Positions 15,597-23,305 of a DNA stretch of 33,496 nucleotides are shown piece by piece; positions within the stretch are counted from its first letter, which is position 1; the number at the start of each line of letters is the position of its first letter. The translations under genes were made by a program, and so were the position numbers. The stretch lies in the NCBI GenBank assembly GCA_902769585.1, contig CACXPT010000018.1, forward strand, positions 1 to 33,496, written 5' to 3'. Source of the stretch: an uncultured bacterium (lineage in GTDB: Bacteria; Verrucomicrobiota; Kiritimatiellia; RFP12; UBA1067). The notes under the pieces were generated by a model that saw only the letters and a program-made list of their open reading frames with translations, was not told the origin of the DNA and did no database searches.

Positions 15597-17027
15597 CTAG
15601 CGGCTGGCCGACGCCTGCTCGTGGAAGCGGACGAGGTTGTAGGTGCAGTCGTTGATGGCCTTCATCCTCTCAATAAGGGGCGTGTATCGCCTGTAGTCCC
15701 AGGTGACCATGCCCTTGTTGGAGTCTCGGTTCGACGGGTCGGCGCGCAGGTTCTCGGGATCGTTGTCCATGTACTTGAACCAGTGCCAGCCAACGCACGA
15801 GCCGCCCTTTATGAGCTCGTTCACGAAGTTCTGGTAGAATATGCCGCGCTCGTCCTGCGTGTGCACGAGCCAGCCGGCGCCCGTCGTGTTTGGCAGGCCG
15901 GAGTCCTCGCCCTTGACGTAGAACTCCGTAACCATGAACGGCTTGCCGGACCACGTCTCCCAGTTCTTCATGTCCGCCTGCTCGGGCTGCCAGTGGTTGT
16001 AGTGGTTGATGGAGATGACGTCGAGGTACTTTCCGGCCACCTTGAAGAAGGCGGGGTTGCGCATCTCGGTGTTCCACAGGTGGAACCTGCTGCCGAGGAA
16101 CATGTGGTTCGCGTCGTACTTGCGGAGGATTCGCGTGACGGTCTTGAGGTAGGTCTCCAGGCAGTAGGCCACGAACTCCAGTCGGTCATCCTCCGTGACG
16201 TCGCGCATGCCGCACCCCGTGCGGCCCTTGCGCGCGTCGAGCCACGCTTGGGCGGCGCGGCGGTTGGCATGCTCCTTTGGCCAGGCTGTGAGGCATTTCC
16301 ACAGCATGCCGCGCTGGAACTGGATCTCGTTGTCGATGAAGTAGCCGATCAGATACGGATCGTTCGCGCGCTTCGCAAGCGGGGCGATCATCTGCTCGGC
16401 CTTCGTCGCGAATTCGGGATCGAACACGAACGGGAAGCCGAACGAGCTGCCACCCTCCTTGACGTCCTTGAAGTAGTTGTCCTCGCGGCCAGACTTCTTG
16501 AGGTCGCGGTTGTAGGCGGCCATAGGGCTGACTATCACCGTGTACGGGATGCGTACCTTCTGTTCGGGCGTGCCGAACGCCTCTGAGGACGACCACGCGC
16601 CCAGCGAGTTGAATCCCTGCTCCTTGAGGAAGCGTATCTCCGTCGAGGCCCAGACGGCGGCGCTGCCGAACTTTTTCTTGAGCGTCACCTTCTGCCGGTC
16701 CGACCAGCCGGGCACGAATGAAGCTACGGCCTTTGCGAGGAAGAGGTTGCCGGCGGGATCGACCATCCACCAGCGGTTGCCGATCTTGCGGACGCGGAAG
16801 AAGCCGTCGGGATTGCCCACGTTCGTGCCTTCCCAGCCGCCGTATTCGTCGAGGGCGGGGTCGGCGGCGGGAGTGAATCCCGGGATGCGGTCCACGGTGA
16901 GAGCCTCGTAGGCGTCCCACGGCTTGGTGGCGTTCTTGCGGCTCTCCACCTTGTGCGGCGGCAGCGCGGCGATGCATCCGACGGCGAGGATTGCCGTCGC
17001 GAAGAGGACAGAATAAGGCTTTTGCAT
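15597..17027 (-). CDS. Secreted agarase-like glycoside hydrolase
   Basis: A 476-residue exported protein resembling agarase-type hydrolases with a (beta/alpha)8 barrel. The signal peptide ends in LAVGC at residue 18, so it may be a lipoprotein, although the lipobox is not ideal. Candidate catalytic residues are Glu234 in YFIDNEIQF (acid/base, Asn-Glu pair typical of clan GH-A) and Glu368 in FMVTEFYVKG (nucleophile). Other stretches are RWWMVDPAGNLFLAKAV, FLKEQGFNSLGAW, LGSRFHLWN, ISINHYNHW and GWHWFKYMDND. It is transcribed alone from TGG-TAGAAT positioned 6 bases before ATG 17027. The actual polysaccharide cannot be read from sequence; the family assignment is from motif memory only. Confidence 0.72.
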   Translation of the reverse strand: MQKPYSVLFATAILAVGCIAALPPHKVESRKNATKPWDAYEALTVDRIPGFTPAADPALDEYGGWEGTNVGNPDGFFRVRKIGNRWWMVDPAGNLFLAKAVASFVPGWSDRQKVTLKKKFGSAAVWASTEIRFLKEQGFNSLGAWSSSEAFGTPEQKVRIPYTVIVSPMAAYNRDLKKSGREDNYFKDVKEGGSSFGFPFVFDPEFATKAEQMIAPLAKRANDPYLIGYFIDNEIQFQRGMLWKCLTAWPKEHANRRAAQAWLDARKGRTGCGMRDVTEDDRLEFVAYCLETYLKTVTRILRKYDANHMFLGSRFHLWNTEMRNPAFFKVAGKYLDVISINHYNHWQPEQADMKNWETWSGKPFMVTEFYVKGEDSGLPNTTGAGWLVHTQDERGIFYQNFVNELIKGGSCVGWHWFKYMDNDPENLRADPSNRDSNKGMVTWDYRRYTPLIERMKAINDCTYNLVRFHEQASASR

Positions 17028-17033
17028 GGCATT

Positions 17034-17042
17034 ATTCTACCA
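17034..17042 (-). promoter_or_regulatory. Extended -10 of the hydrolase gene, leaderless spacing
   Basis: Reverse strand TGG-TAGAAT, then 6 bases (AATGCC) and ATG 17027. No Shine-Dalgarno sequence is present. Confidence 0.7.
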
Positions 17043-17098
17043 TATCTCTGCTCTCTGCGCATTCAGAAGGCGCGGCTCAATTTTACCGTAACTTACCG

Positions 17099-17128
17099 TT
17101 GCCTAACAGGGGGCGGGTGTGGGATAAT
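17099..17128 (+). promoter_or_regulatory. Promoter of the ferredoxin-metal permease-azlC operon
   Basis: TTGCCT (17099-17104), 18-base spacer, extended -10 TGG-GATAAT (17120-17128). It leaves a leader of about 32 bases containing AAGGAG ahead of ATG 17167. Unlike several neighbours, this operon has a normal leader. Confidence 0.6.
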
Positions 17129-17166
17129 ACCGACATCTCAAACCCCAACAAGAAGGAGTAACAGAC

Positions 17167-17337
17167 ATGGCTCACAAGATTGATGCCGAAAAGTGCGTTT
17201 CCTGCGGATGCTGCAAGGAGGCTTGCCCGGCCGAGGCGATTTCCGAAGGCACCCCGTACTCGATCGACCCTGACAAGTGCGTCGATTGCGGTGCGTGCGC
17301 GGGTACGTGCCCGAACGAAGCCATCAGCGCCGCATGA
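17167..17337 (+). CDS. 2[4Fe-4S] ferredoxin, 56 residues
   Basis: A small clostridial-type ferredoxin carrying two four-cysteine clusters: KCVSCGCCKEACP and KCVDCGACAGTCP, separated by AEAISEGTPYSIDPD. Each has the C-x2-C-x2-C-x3-C-P pattern, so it should bind two [4Fe-4S] clusters and move electrons at low potential in the cytoplasm. SD AGGAGTAA precedes ATG 17167. The stop TGA is shared with the ATGA start of the next gene, which ties it to the permease. Its electron partner is not in this window. Confidence 0.93.
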   Translation: MAHKIDAEKCVSCGCCKEACPAEAISEGTPYSIDPDKCVDCGACAGTCPNEAISAA

Positions 17338-18182
17338 TAGAGGCGTTGATCGACATACTTGTCGACAACCTGCTGCTGCTTCCTTTCCTCTTTCCCACCT
17401 ATCTGGTGCTGGAGGCGATCGAGGCGCATGCGGGAGGTGCGCTCGAGCGGACGCTCGGGCGTGCCCGTCGTTGGGGCCCGATAGCCGGCGCGCTTTCCGG
17501 CGCGGTGCCCCAGTGCGGCTTTTCCGCCGCAGCCGCATCCCTCTATGCGGGCGGCGTGATCACGGTCGGCACGCTGGTGGCCGTGTTCCTGTCCACCTCT
17601 GACGAGTTGATTCCCGTGCTCGTCTCGTCCAAGGCGCCTCTCGGACTGATGCTGAAGATCGTGGGACTCAAGATCGCGTTCGGACTGATGTCGGGACTGC
17701 TGGTGGACGCGTTTCTCCGTTCTCGCGGCAAGCATGATCCGTCGCCTCACGTGAGCGACCTGTGCGAGCACAGCCGGTGCGGATGCGCGGAGCGCAAAGG
17801 CATAGTTGTGCCTGCGCTTATCCACACTGCGGAGATATTCGTCTTCATCCTGATCGTGTCCGGGCTGGTCGAGCTTGCGCTCCATTTCGCGGGCGAAGAC
17901 GCGCTCAAGAGCTTCGTCTTGAACAAGCCCGTCGTTGGAGAACTGCTCGCTGGGCTGGTGGGGATGGTGCCTAACTGCGCGGTCTCCGTGGCGTTCGCAC
18001 AGCTCTACATGGACGGCGGCATGAGCGCCGGGTCGCTCATGGCCGGCTCCCTTGCCGGCTCGGGACTTGGTCTGCTTGTACTCTTCCGCACGCATAGGCG
18101 CATGAGGGACAATCTTCTGATCCTTGCCGCGGTGTACATCTTTGGTGTCATCTTCGGCCACATTTCCGGATATCTGTTCTGA
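17334..18182 (+). CDS. Putative 10-TM heavy-metal/manganese exporter (ArsP_2-like)
   Basis: A 282-residue polytopic membrane protein. Two internally similar signatures mark the family: GALSGAVPQCGFSAAAASLY-AGGVITVGTLVA in the first half and AGLVGMVPNCAVSVAFAQLY-MDGGMSAGSLMAGS in the second. Each has a V-P-x-C motif in a membrane segment. The hydrophilic middle loop holds a metal-ligand-like cluster (SDLCEHSRCGCAERKG). This fits permeases called putative manganese transporter or 10TM heavy-metal exporter. The ion is not known. ATG 17334 overlaps the ferredoxin stop, and its own stop shares a base with the azlC start (TGATG). Confidence 0.75.
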   Translation: MIEALIDILVDNLLLLPFLFPTYLVLEAIEAHAGGALERTLGRARRWGPIAGALSGAVPQCGFSAAAASLYAGGVITVGTLVAVFLSTSDELIPVLVSSKAPLGLMLKIVGLKIAFGLMSGLLVDAFLRSRGKHDPSPHVSDLCEHSRCGCAERKGIVVPALIHTAEIFVFILIVSGLVELALHFAGEDALKSFVLNKPVVGELLAGLVGMVPNCAVSVAFAQLYMDGGMSAGSLMAGSLAGSGLGLLVLFRTHRRMRDNLLILAAVYIFGVIFGHISGYLF

Positions 18183-18907
18183 TGGACGCGGCTCGCGGCG
18201 AATCTAGGAAGGGGCTTGTCAGGTCGGCGTTCGTGGCCTCGCTTCCGGTGCTGACCGGCTACTTCACGATGGGTTTTGCCGCCGGGGTGCTGCTGGCCCT
18301 ACACGGAGGGCTGCGCTTCACCAGCCTGTGGGCGGGGGCGAGCAGCGCCATCCTCGTCTCGGGACCGCTTCAGTTTCTTTTCGTCGACTGGGTACGCTCT
18401 GGAACCGCGTACGCGGACGTGGCGGCTCTTGTCATCTGCCTCAACATCCGCTATTCGCTATACGGGCTTTCCCTCCTTGACAGGTTCGCCGCAGCGCCGT
18501 GGCCCGTGCGCGTCTACCTGATCGGCACTGTGACCGACGAGACGTACGCGCTACAGGTGCAGTGTCCGTATCCGCCTGGTCGTGCTGGCACGCGCTACTG
18601 CCTGCTTCTTGCGGCGTTCGACCACGCATACTGGATATTCGGCGTGGTGGCCGGTGCCGTAGCCGGGGCGGCGCTGCCGTTCGCGGCGAAGGGGATCGAC
18701 TTCGCGATGACGGCGCTGTTCCTCGTGATCCTCACGGACCAGTGCCGCGAGCGCGCGAACCGCCTGCCAGCCTTGATCGGCGCCGCATGCGCAATCGTGG
18801 CAGCGGTCGCGATGTACGTCTGCTTCGGCTCGTGGAAGATGCTCGTGCCTGCGATGGCGCTGATAGTGATTACGCTTCTGTCCTTTAGAAACCACGAAAT
18901 ACACTAA
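18182..18907 (+). CDS. azlC: AzlC-family inner-membrane permease
   Basis: A 241-residue membrane protein of the AzlC family, whose members export branched-chain amino acids or analogues together with small AzlD. Characteristic stretches are GYFTMGFAAGVLLA near the start, NIRYSLYGLSLLDRF, IGTVTDETYAL, FDHAYWIFGVVAGA and AMTALFLVILTDQ. It is the last gene of the ferredoxin-permease operon. No azlD follows. The final residues (RNHEIH) and the stop codon are encoded by a 9-bp repeat array starting at 18893, so the natural C-terminus may have been replaced. Confidence 0.85.
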   Translation: MDAARGESRKGLVRSAFVASLPVLTGYFTMGFAAGVLLALHGGLRFTSLWAGASSAILVSGPLQFLFVDWVRSGTAYADVAALVICLNIRYSLYGLSLLDRFAAAPWPVRVYLIGTVTDETYALQVQCPYPPGRAGTRYCLLLAAFDHAYWIFGVVAGAVAGAALPFAAKGIDFAMTALFLVILTDQCRERANRLPALIGAACAIVAAVAMYVCFGSWKMLVPAMALIVITLLSFRNHEIH

Positions 18908-18919
18908 ATACACGAAAGT
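18893..18919 (+). repeat. Nonamer array at the azlC 3' end
   Basis: Three 9-bp units CACGAAATA, CACTAAATA, CACGAAAGT. The azlC stop codon TAA lies in the second unit. Confidence 0.75.
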
Positions 18920-18934
18920 GTGTGGGCGGTCATA

Positions 18935-18974
18935 TTCGGGCGTGAAAATGCAATATGGCAATTTCACGCCCGAA
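18935..18974 (+). terminator. Perfect 13-bp hairpin downstream of azlC
   Basis: TTCGGGCGTGAAA at 18935-18947 and its exact complement TTTCACGCCCGAA at 18962-18974, with a 14-base loop, starting 27 bases past the azlC stop. There is no T-run, so it may end transcription inefficiently or protect the mRNA end. Confidence 0.45.
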
Positions 18975-19036
18975 ATAGTTGTGCGCATCTGCGTTATTCA
19001 CCGCCGAGCCTTCTGATGGTTGGAAACAACTATTTG

Positions 19037-19207
19037 AAACAACTTGCCTTTGGCGCACGGGCTAACTCGCCCGTGCCCATTTGCCGATCCTGGAACGGTT
19101 TCCCGTCGGAGGTCAGGATCTCGCGCTTGTCCGTATCGTAGAAATACTGTGTACAGATGATAGAAAAGCGCGGGCGAGTTAGCCCGCGCACCTCTTCAAA
19201 GTTGTTT
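19037..19207. repeat. 171-bp nested palindromic element
   Basis: It is bounded by AAACAACTT (19037-19045) and its complement AAGTTGTTT (19199-19207). Inside each end sits a perfect hairpin: GCACGGGC-TAACTC-GCCCGTGC (19055-19076) and GCGCGGGC-GAGTTA-GCCCGCGC (19168-19189). The second is the reverse complement of the first except for one pair, A-T in the first and G-C in the second, which keeps both stems intact. No protein is credible within it. It resembles a REP/MITE-type extragenic element. Confidence 0.7.
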
Positions 19208-19351
19208 TTACTAGTTGTTTTGGTTGTTTCCATTTTCAAAGCGCAATGGTGAAAAACACAGATGCGCCCAAAATGGGCGGTCACAGAAGTTGGCGATCTC
19301 GAAGGAGGCGGCATGAAAGGATTTGGAGGATTTTTCGGGGTGATTTCGCGC

Positions 19352-19380
19352 TTGTTCGTGCCCACGGATTCTGATAGAAT
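19352..19380 (+). promoter_or_regulatory. Promoter of the GH97 gene, leaderless spacing
   Basis: TTGTTC (19352-19357), 17-base spacer, extended -10 TGA-TAGAAT (19372-19380), then 6 bases (AACCCC) and ATG 19387. Confidence 0.75.
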
Positions 19381-19386
19381 AACCCC

Positions 19387-21399
19387 ATGAAAACGACACT
19401 TGTCTTTACCGCGACGCTGGTCGCGACAGTCGCCTCTTTCGCAGAGGTGATCTCCGAGAAGTCTCCAGACGGCAGGAACGAGATCCGCTTGACCACGGAA
19501 CCCGTTCTGTCATACTCCGTCTTCCGCGACGGCAAGGAACGCATCGCGCCTACGCCGATTTCGCTGACGGTGGACGGCAAGGGCGTGCTTGGGGGCAAGG
19601 TGAAGGTGGCCGAGACTTCCCGCGTGCCGCATGCCGGCACGATCGTGACGCCCATCTACAAGAAGGCATCGATCGAGGATAACGGCAACGAGACGAAGGT
19701 GACGTTCGCTGGCGGATGGCAGGTGTTCCTGCATGCGCGCAACGACGGCGTCGCGTACCGCCTCGCGACGGCGTGGGCCGATCCTCTCGTAAAGGTGACC
19801 GCAGAGACAGCGGACATCACGTTCCCTTGCGGCGACCTGACGGTCTACGCAGGATTGACCGGAGGCCATGCGTCGAGCTGGGAGTCGATCTACACCAAGA
19901 CGACTGTCGCAAAGCTGAAGGACGAGATGAAGAAGGAAAAGCAGGGACTCTGCTACCTGCCGCTGCTCGTGCAGTACAAGGACGGTGTCAACCTATGCGT
20001 GACGGAGAGCGACCTTCTGGACTATCCCGGGTGGAACCTTGTGGCGGACGCGGCGGCGCCCAAGCTGAACGCATCGTTCGCGCAGTTCCCCGATCCCGCG
20101 AAGATCACGGACAACCAGCGCCAGCGTCGCGTTGGCGGTCGCCTGCCGTACCTCGCGCAGACGAAGGGGACGCGCACGTATCCGTGGCGTGTCTTCGTGC
20201 TGGCCGACGGCCCCGCCAAGCTGGTCGAGGCCGATATCGTCTATGCGCTCGCCACACCCTCGAAGCTTTCGGGCGACCTCTCGTGGGTCCGTCCTGGCAA
20301 GGTCGCGTGGGACTGGTGGAACAACTGGAACGTGAGCGGAGTGCCGTTCCGCGCCGGATGCAACACAGAGACGTACAAGTACTACATCGACTTCGCCGCG
20401 AAGAACGACGTCGAGTACGTCATCTTCGACGAAGGCTGGAGCGTGAAGCTCAAGATCATGGAGATCAATCCGGAGGTTGACGTGCCTGAGCTGGTGTCGT
20501 ACGCCAACAAGCGCGGCGTGGGCATCATCCTTTGGTGCAGCTGGCCGCAGCTCGTGGGCCGCCAGGACGAGGTGTTCCAGAAGTACGCCGGCATGGGCGT
20601 GAAGGGCTTCAAGATCGACTTCATGGACCGCGACGACCAGTTCCTCGTGGACTTCCTGGAGAAGACCGCCGCCATCGCGGCCAAGTACAAGCTGATGGTG
20701 GACTACCACGGCATGTACAAGCCCACGGGCTTCTCGCGCACCTACCCGAACATCGTCAACTACGAGGGCGTGCATGGCCTCGAGCAGCTGAAGTGGGAAA
20801 AGGATTCCGACTTCCCTGCGAACGACCTCAAGGCCGTATTCACGCGCATGGTGGCGGGCCCGATGGACTACACGCCCGGCGCGATGCGCAACGCCACCAA
20901 GGCCGGCTTCAAGCCAAACTACACGATGCCCGGCTCGCAGGGCACGCGCGTCCACCAGATGGCTCTCATGTCGCTCTTCGAGGCCCCGCTCCAGATGCTC
21001 TGCGACAGCCCCACGCAGTACCTGAAGAACAAGGAATGCTTCAAGTTCATGGCGGCGGTGCCGACGGTCTGGGACGAGACGATCGGCCTCGCGGGCGAGG
21101 TGGACAAGTTCGCGGCCATCGCACGTCGCAAGGGCAACGTGTGGTACGTATCAGCGATCGGATCGTGGGACAAGCAGGAGCTCGAGCTGCCGTTGCCGTT
21201 CCTCGGCGAAGGCGAGTGGAACGTGGAGATGTTCGAGGACGGCGTGAACGCCGACCGCGACGCGACGGACTACGTGCGCCGCGAGGCGAAGGTGACGTCC
21301 GCAAGCAAGCTCTCCGTCAAGTTGGCGCCTGGCGGCGGCTTCACGGCCCGTCTCGCGAAGGACGGTGGCTGGACCGAGTCCCTCAAGTTCTGGAAGTGA
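19387..21399 (+). CDS. GH97 alpha-galactosidase/glucosidase, probably retaining
   Basis: A 670-residue exported enzyme (signal peptide MKTTLVFTATLVATVASFAE) of glycoside hydrolase family 97. Order: N-terminal beta-sandwich (about 20-300, starting SPDGRNEIRL), a (beta/alpha)8 barrel (about 300-560), and a C-terminal beta domain. The barrel contains KVAWDWWNNWNVSGVPF, FDEGWSVKLKIMEINPE, GVGIILWCSWPQL, GVKGFKIDFMDRDDQ and NIVNYEGVHGLEQLKW. An Asp (411) in GFKIDFMDR matches the retaining GH97 branch; inverting members use glutamates instead. Glu460 in NYEG is the candidate acid/base. It would act on alpha-linked galactosides or glucosides in the periplasm or outside. The gene has its own promoter and ends 4 bases before the glycosyltransferase start. 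Confidence 0.88.
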   Translation: MKTTLVFTATLVATVASFAEVISEKSPDGRNEIRLTTEPVLSYSVFRDGKERIAPTPISLTVDGKGVLGGKVKVAETSRVPHAGTIVTPIYKKASIEDNGNETKVTFAGGWQVFLHARNDGVAYRLATAWADPLVKVTAETADITFPCGDLTVYAGLTGGHASSWESIYTKTTVAKLKDEMKKEKQGLCYLPLLVQYKDGVNLCVTESDLLDYPGWNLVADAAAPKLNASFAQFPDPAKITDNQRQRRVGGRLPYLAQTKGTRTYPWRVFVLADGPAKLVEADIVYALATPSKLSGDLSWVRPGKVAWDWWNNWNVSGVPFRAGCNTETYKYYIDFAAKNDVEYVIFDEGWSVKLKIMEINPEVDVPELVSYANKRGVGIILWCSWPQLVGRQDEVFQKYAGMGVKGFKIDFMDRDDQFLVDFLEKTAAIAAKYKLMVDYHGMYKPTGFSRTYPNIVNYEGVHGLEQLKWEKDSDFPANDLKAVFTRMVAGPMDYTPGAMRNATKAGFKPNYTMPGSQGTRVHQMALMSLFEAPLQMLCDSPTQYLKNKECFKFMAAVPTVWDETIGLAGEVDKFAAIARRKGNVWYVSAIGSWDKQELELPLPFLGEGEWNVEMFEDGVNADRDATDYVRREAKVTSASKLSVKLAPGGGFTARLAKDGGWTESLKFWK

Positions 21400-21403
21400 T
21401 CCC

Positions 21404-23305
21404 GTGAGCGGTGATGGCGGCTGGTCATGCGTTCGAGAGATCCTCGGCGAGGATCTCCTGAGCGTCATTCTGCCTGTCTATCGTCTCGGCGACACGATCG
21501 AGGCGAATCTTGATGTTGTTGCTTCATGCCTTGACGAGGGCGGCTTCCGCTACGAGCTTGTTCCCGTCGACGACGGCAGTGGCGACGGCACCGCCGACGC
21601 CCTGCGTCGTGCAGCGGCAAAGCGCCCGGACGTGGTACGGCCAGTTTGGGTCGAGAAGAACGCCGGGAAGGGGAACGCGCTCAAGGTAGGTTTCCGCGCT
21701 TCTCAAGGCGCTTACGTGCTGCTCCTTGACGGAGATCTCGACATCGCGCCAAAGATGCTGCCGAAGTTCTTCGAGTCGATGCGTGCGAACGGCAGCGACG
21801 TTGTCGTCGGCTCGAAGCGCCATCCCGAATCGAACGTCCAGTATCCATGGCACCGTCGTCTAGCGAGCGCCATCTACTTCGGCCTGGTCCGGCTGTTCAT
21901 TGGTCTGCCCATCACGGACACGCAGACGGGCATGAAGCTCTTCAAGCGCCGTCTGCTCGGCGAGTCGCTCGATCGGATGCTGGTCAAGACGTACGCGTTC
22001 GACCTTGAGCTTCTGGCCATCGCATACGGGCGCGGCGCGAAGGTTTCCGAAGCGCCTGTCGAGATCCGCTTCGGCGGAAAGTTCGGCGCTCTAAAGCCGC
22101 GCACGGTACGCGACATGGTGATGGACACCCTGGCTGTGTACTATCGACTCCGCCTCCTGCACTACTATGCGAAGGTGGAGGTCCCTCCGCCACTCGAGAA
22201 ACCGCCGTTGGTGAGCGTGGTGATAGCCTGCCCTGGCGGGTCTTGGATGCTTGACGAGTGCCTGTCCGCGCTGGAGGCCCAGACCTACCGCAATTTCGAG
22301 GTCATTGTTCTCCCTGATAAAGAGGTGAAAGGTGAAAGGAGAAAGGTGAAAGGTGGTGCGACAGAAGATGAAGATTCATCTTCCACCCTTCACCCTTCAC
22401 CTTTCACCCTTCACCCCTCCACCCTTCACCCTTCACCTTTCACCTTTCACCTTTCGACGATCCCAACAGGCAAAGTGAGGCCGGCGGAGAAGCGCAACAT
22501 AGGCATAGCGGCGGCAAAGGGCGACATCGTGGCGTTCATAGACGACGACGCCTACCCGGATTCGCGCTGGCTTGAGAACGCCGTGAAGTATTTCTCGGAG
22601 CCGTCCATAGGTGGCGTTGGGGGCCCAGGCGTGACGCCGTCCGGAGACGGGTTCCTTGCACAGGCCGGAGGACGGGTATACGCGAACGTGTTCGTTTCCG
22701 GCAACTACCGCTACCGCTACGTTGGCGGTCGCGTGCGGCTTGACGTGGACGACTATCCGAGCTGCAACCTGCTTGTGCGCACCGACCTGTTGCGGAAGAT
22801 CGGCGGATACCGCACGGACTTCTGGCCGGGCGAGGACACGCTGCTGTGCGAAGCGATCGTCCTGGGCGAGCACAAGCGGATCGTCTACGACCCCTGGGCA
22901 ATCGTCTATCACCATCGGCGCAGGCTTTTCGGGCCGCATCTGCGCCAGCTGGGACGCTACGGATTCCATCGCGGATACTTCGTGAAGCGTTTCCCGGCGA
23001 CCAGCTGCAGGCCGGGATACTTCGTGCCGTCGTTGTTCGTCCTGGGAGTATTGCTGGGAGGCGCGGTTTTCGCGTTGCCTGCGCATCCTGTCACCACGGT
23101 GCTTTGCTGGACTTATGTCGGCGTCACAGGGTTCTATGCGCTCGTGACGTTGCTTTCGTCTTTCAGCTTCAACCCGTTCATGTGGCTGTTCACCTGGCTC
23201 GGCGTGGTGACGTCTCACCTTTGGTACGGCATTCGGTTCATTCAGGGGCTATGCGCATCGCGTGCGCCTTGCGAGTACATCGGGAGAGACCATGCCCGCA
23301 GGTGA
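21404..23305 (+). CDS. Two-domain family 2 glycosyltransferase with membrane anchor
   Basis: A 633-residue protein with two GT2 domains. Domain 1 (about 15-235) is dolichyl/undecaprenyl-phosphate-sugar synthase-like: LLSVILPVYRLGDTI, ELVPVDDGSGDGTADAL, KNAGKGNALKVGF, LLLDGDLDI, TDTQTGMKLFKR. Domain 2 (about 265-490) is a second GT-A fold: LVSVVIACPGG, KRNIGIAAAKGDIVAFIDDD, AYPDSRW and FWPGEDTLLCEAIV. It is followed by hydrophobic segments (PSLFVLGVLLGGAVFALP, FNPFMWLFTWLGVVTSHLWY). Domain 2 is interrupted after FEVIVLPD by about 44 residues from a heptamer palindrome at 22324-22454. GTG 21404 is chosen for position; an upstream start would overlap GH97. The stop overlaps mlaF by 14 bases. Donor and acceptor are unknown. 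Confidence 0.85.
   Translation: MSGDGGWSCVREILGEDLLSVILPVYRLGDTIEANLDVVASCLDEGGFRYELVPVDDGSGDGTADALRRAAAKRPDVVRPVWVEKNAGKGNALKVGFRASQGAYVLLLDGDLDIAPKMLPKFFESMRANGSDVVVGSKRHPESNVQYPWHRRLASAIYFGLVRLFIGLPITDTQTGMKLFKRRLLGESLDRMLVKTYAFDLELLAIAYGRGAKVSEAPVEIRFGGKFGALKPRTVRDMVMDTLAVYYRLRLLHYYAKVEVPPPLEKPPLVSVVIACPGGSWMLDECLSALEAQTYRNFEVIVLPDKEVKGERRKVKGGATEDEDSSSTLHPSPFTLHPSTLHPSPFTFHLSTIPTGKVRPAEKRNIGIAAAKGDIVAFIDDDAYPDSRWLENAVKYFSEPSIGGVGGPGVTPSGDGFLAQAGGRVYANVFVSGNYRYRYVGGRVRLDVDDYPSCNLLVRTDLLRKIGGYRTDFWPGEDTLLCEAIVLGEHKRIVYDPWAIVYHHRRRLFGPHLRQLGRYGFHRGYFVKRFPATSCRPGYFVPSLFVLGVLLGGAVFALPAHPVTTVLCWTYVGVTGFYALVTLLSSFSFNPFMWLFTWLGVVTSHLWYGIRFIQGLCASRAPCEYIGRDHARR
22324..22454 (+). repeat. Palindromic heptamer array inside the glycosyltransferase gene
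   Basis: Left arm: four 7-bp units of GGTGAAA/GGAGAAA (22324-22351). Centre: 22352-22383 with a perfect palindrome GAAGATGAA-GA-TTCATCTTC (22364-22383). Right arm: ten units of CACCCTT/CACCTTT with one extra base at 22419 (22384-22454), the complement of the left unit. The frame stays open throughout and reads KGERRKVKGG then TLHPSPFTLHPST-type repeats. Confidence 0.95.

Larger units (their letters stand above)
18908..19386. other. Non-coding interval between azlC and the GH97 gene
   Basis: About 480 bases with no supported gene. It holds the end of the nonamer array, the 13-bp hairpin, the 171-bp palindromic element, a GCCCA-AAA-TGGGC mini-palindrome near 19264 and the GH97 promoter. A 111-codon reverse frame runs through the palindromes but has no family features. 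Confidence 0.7.

Noticed and set aside
19030..19365. 111-residue reverse-strand protein
   Set aside because: Much of it is a translation of the nested palindromes; there is no Shine-Dalgarno sequence, promoter spacing or family resemblance.
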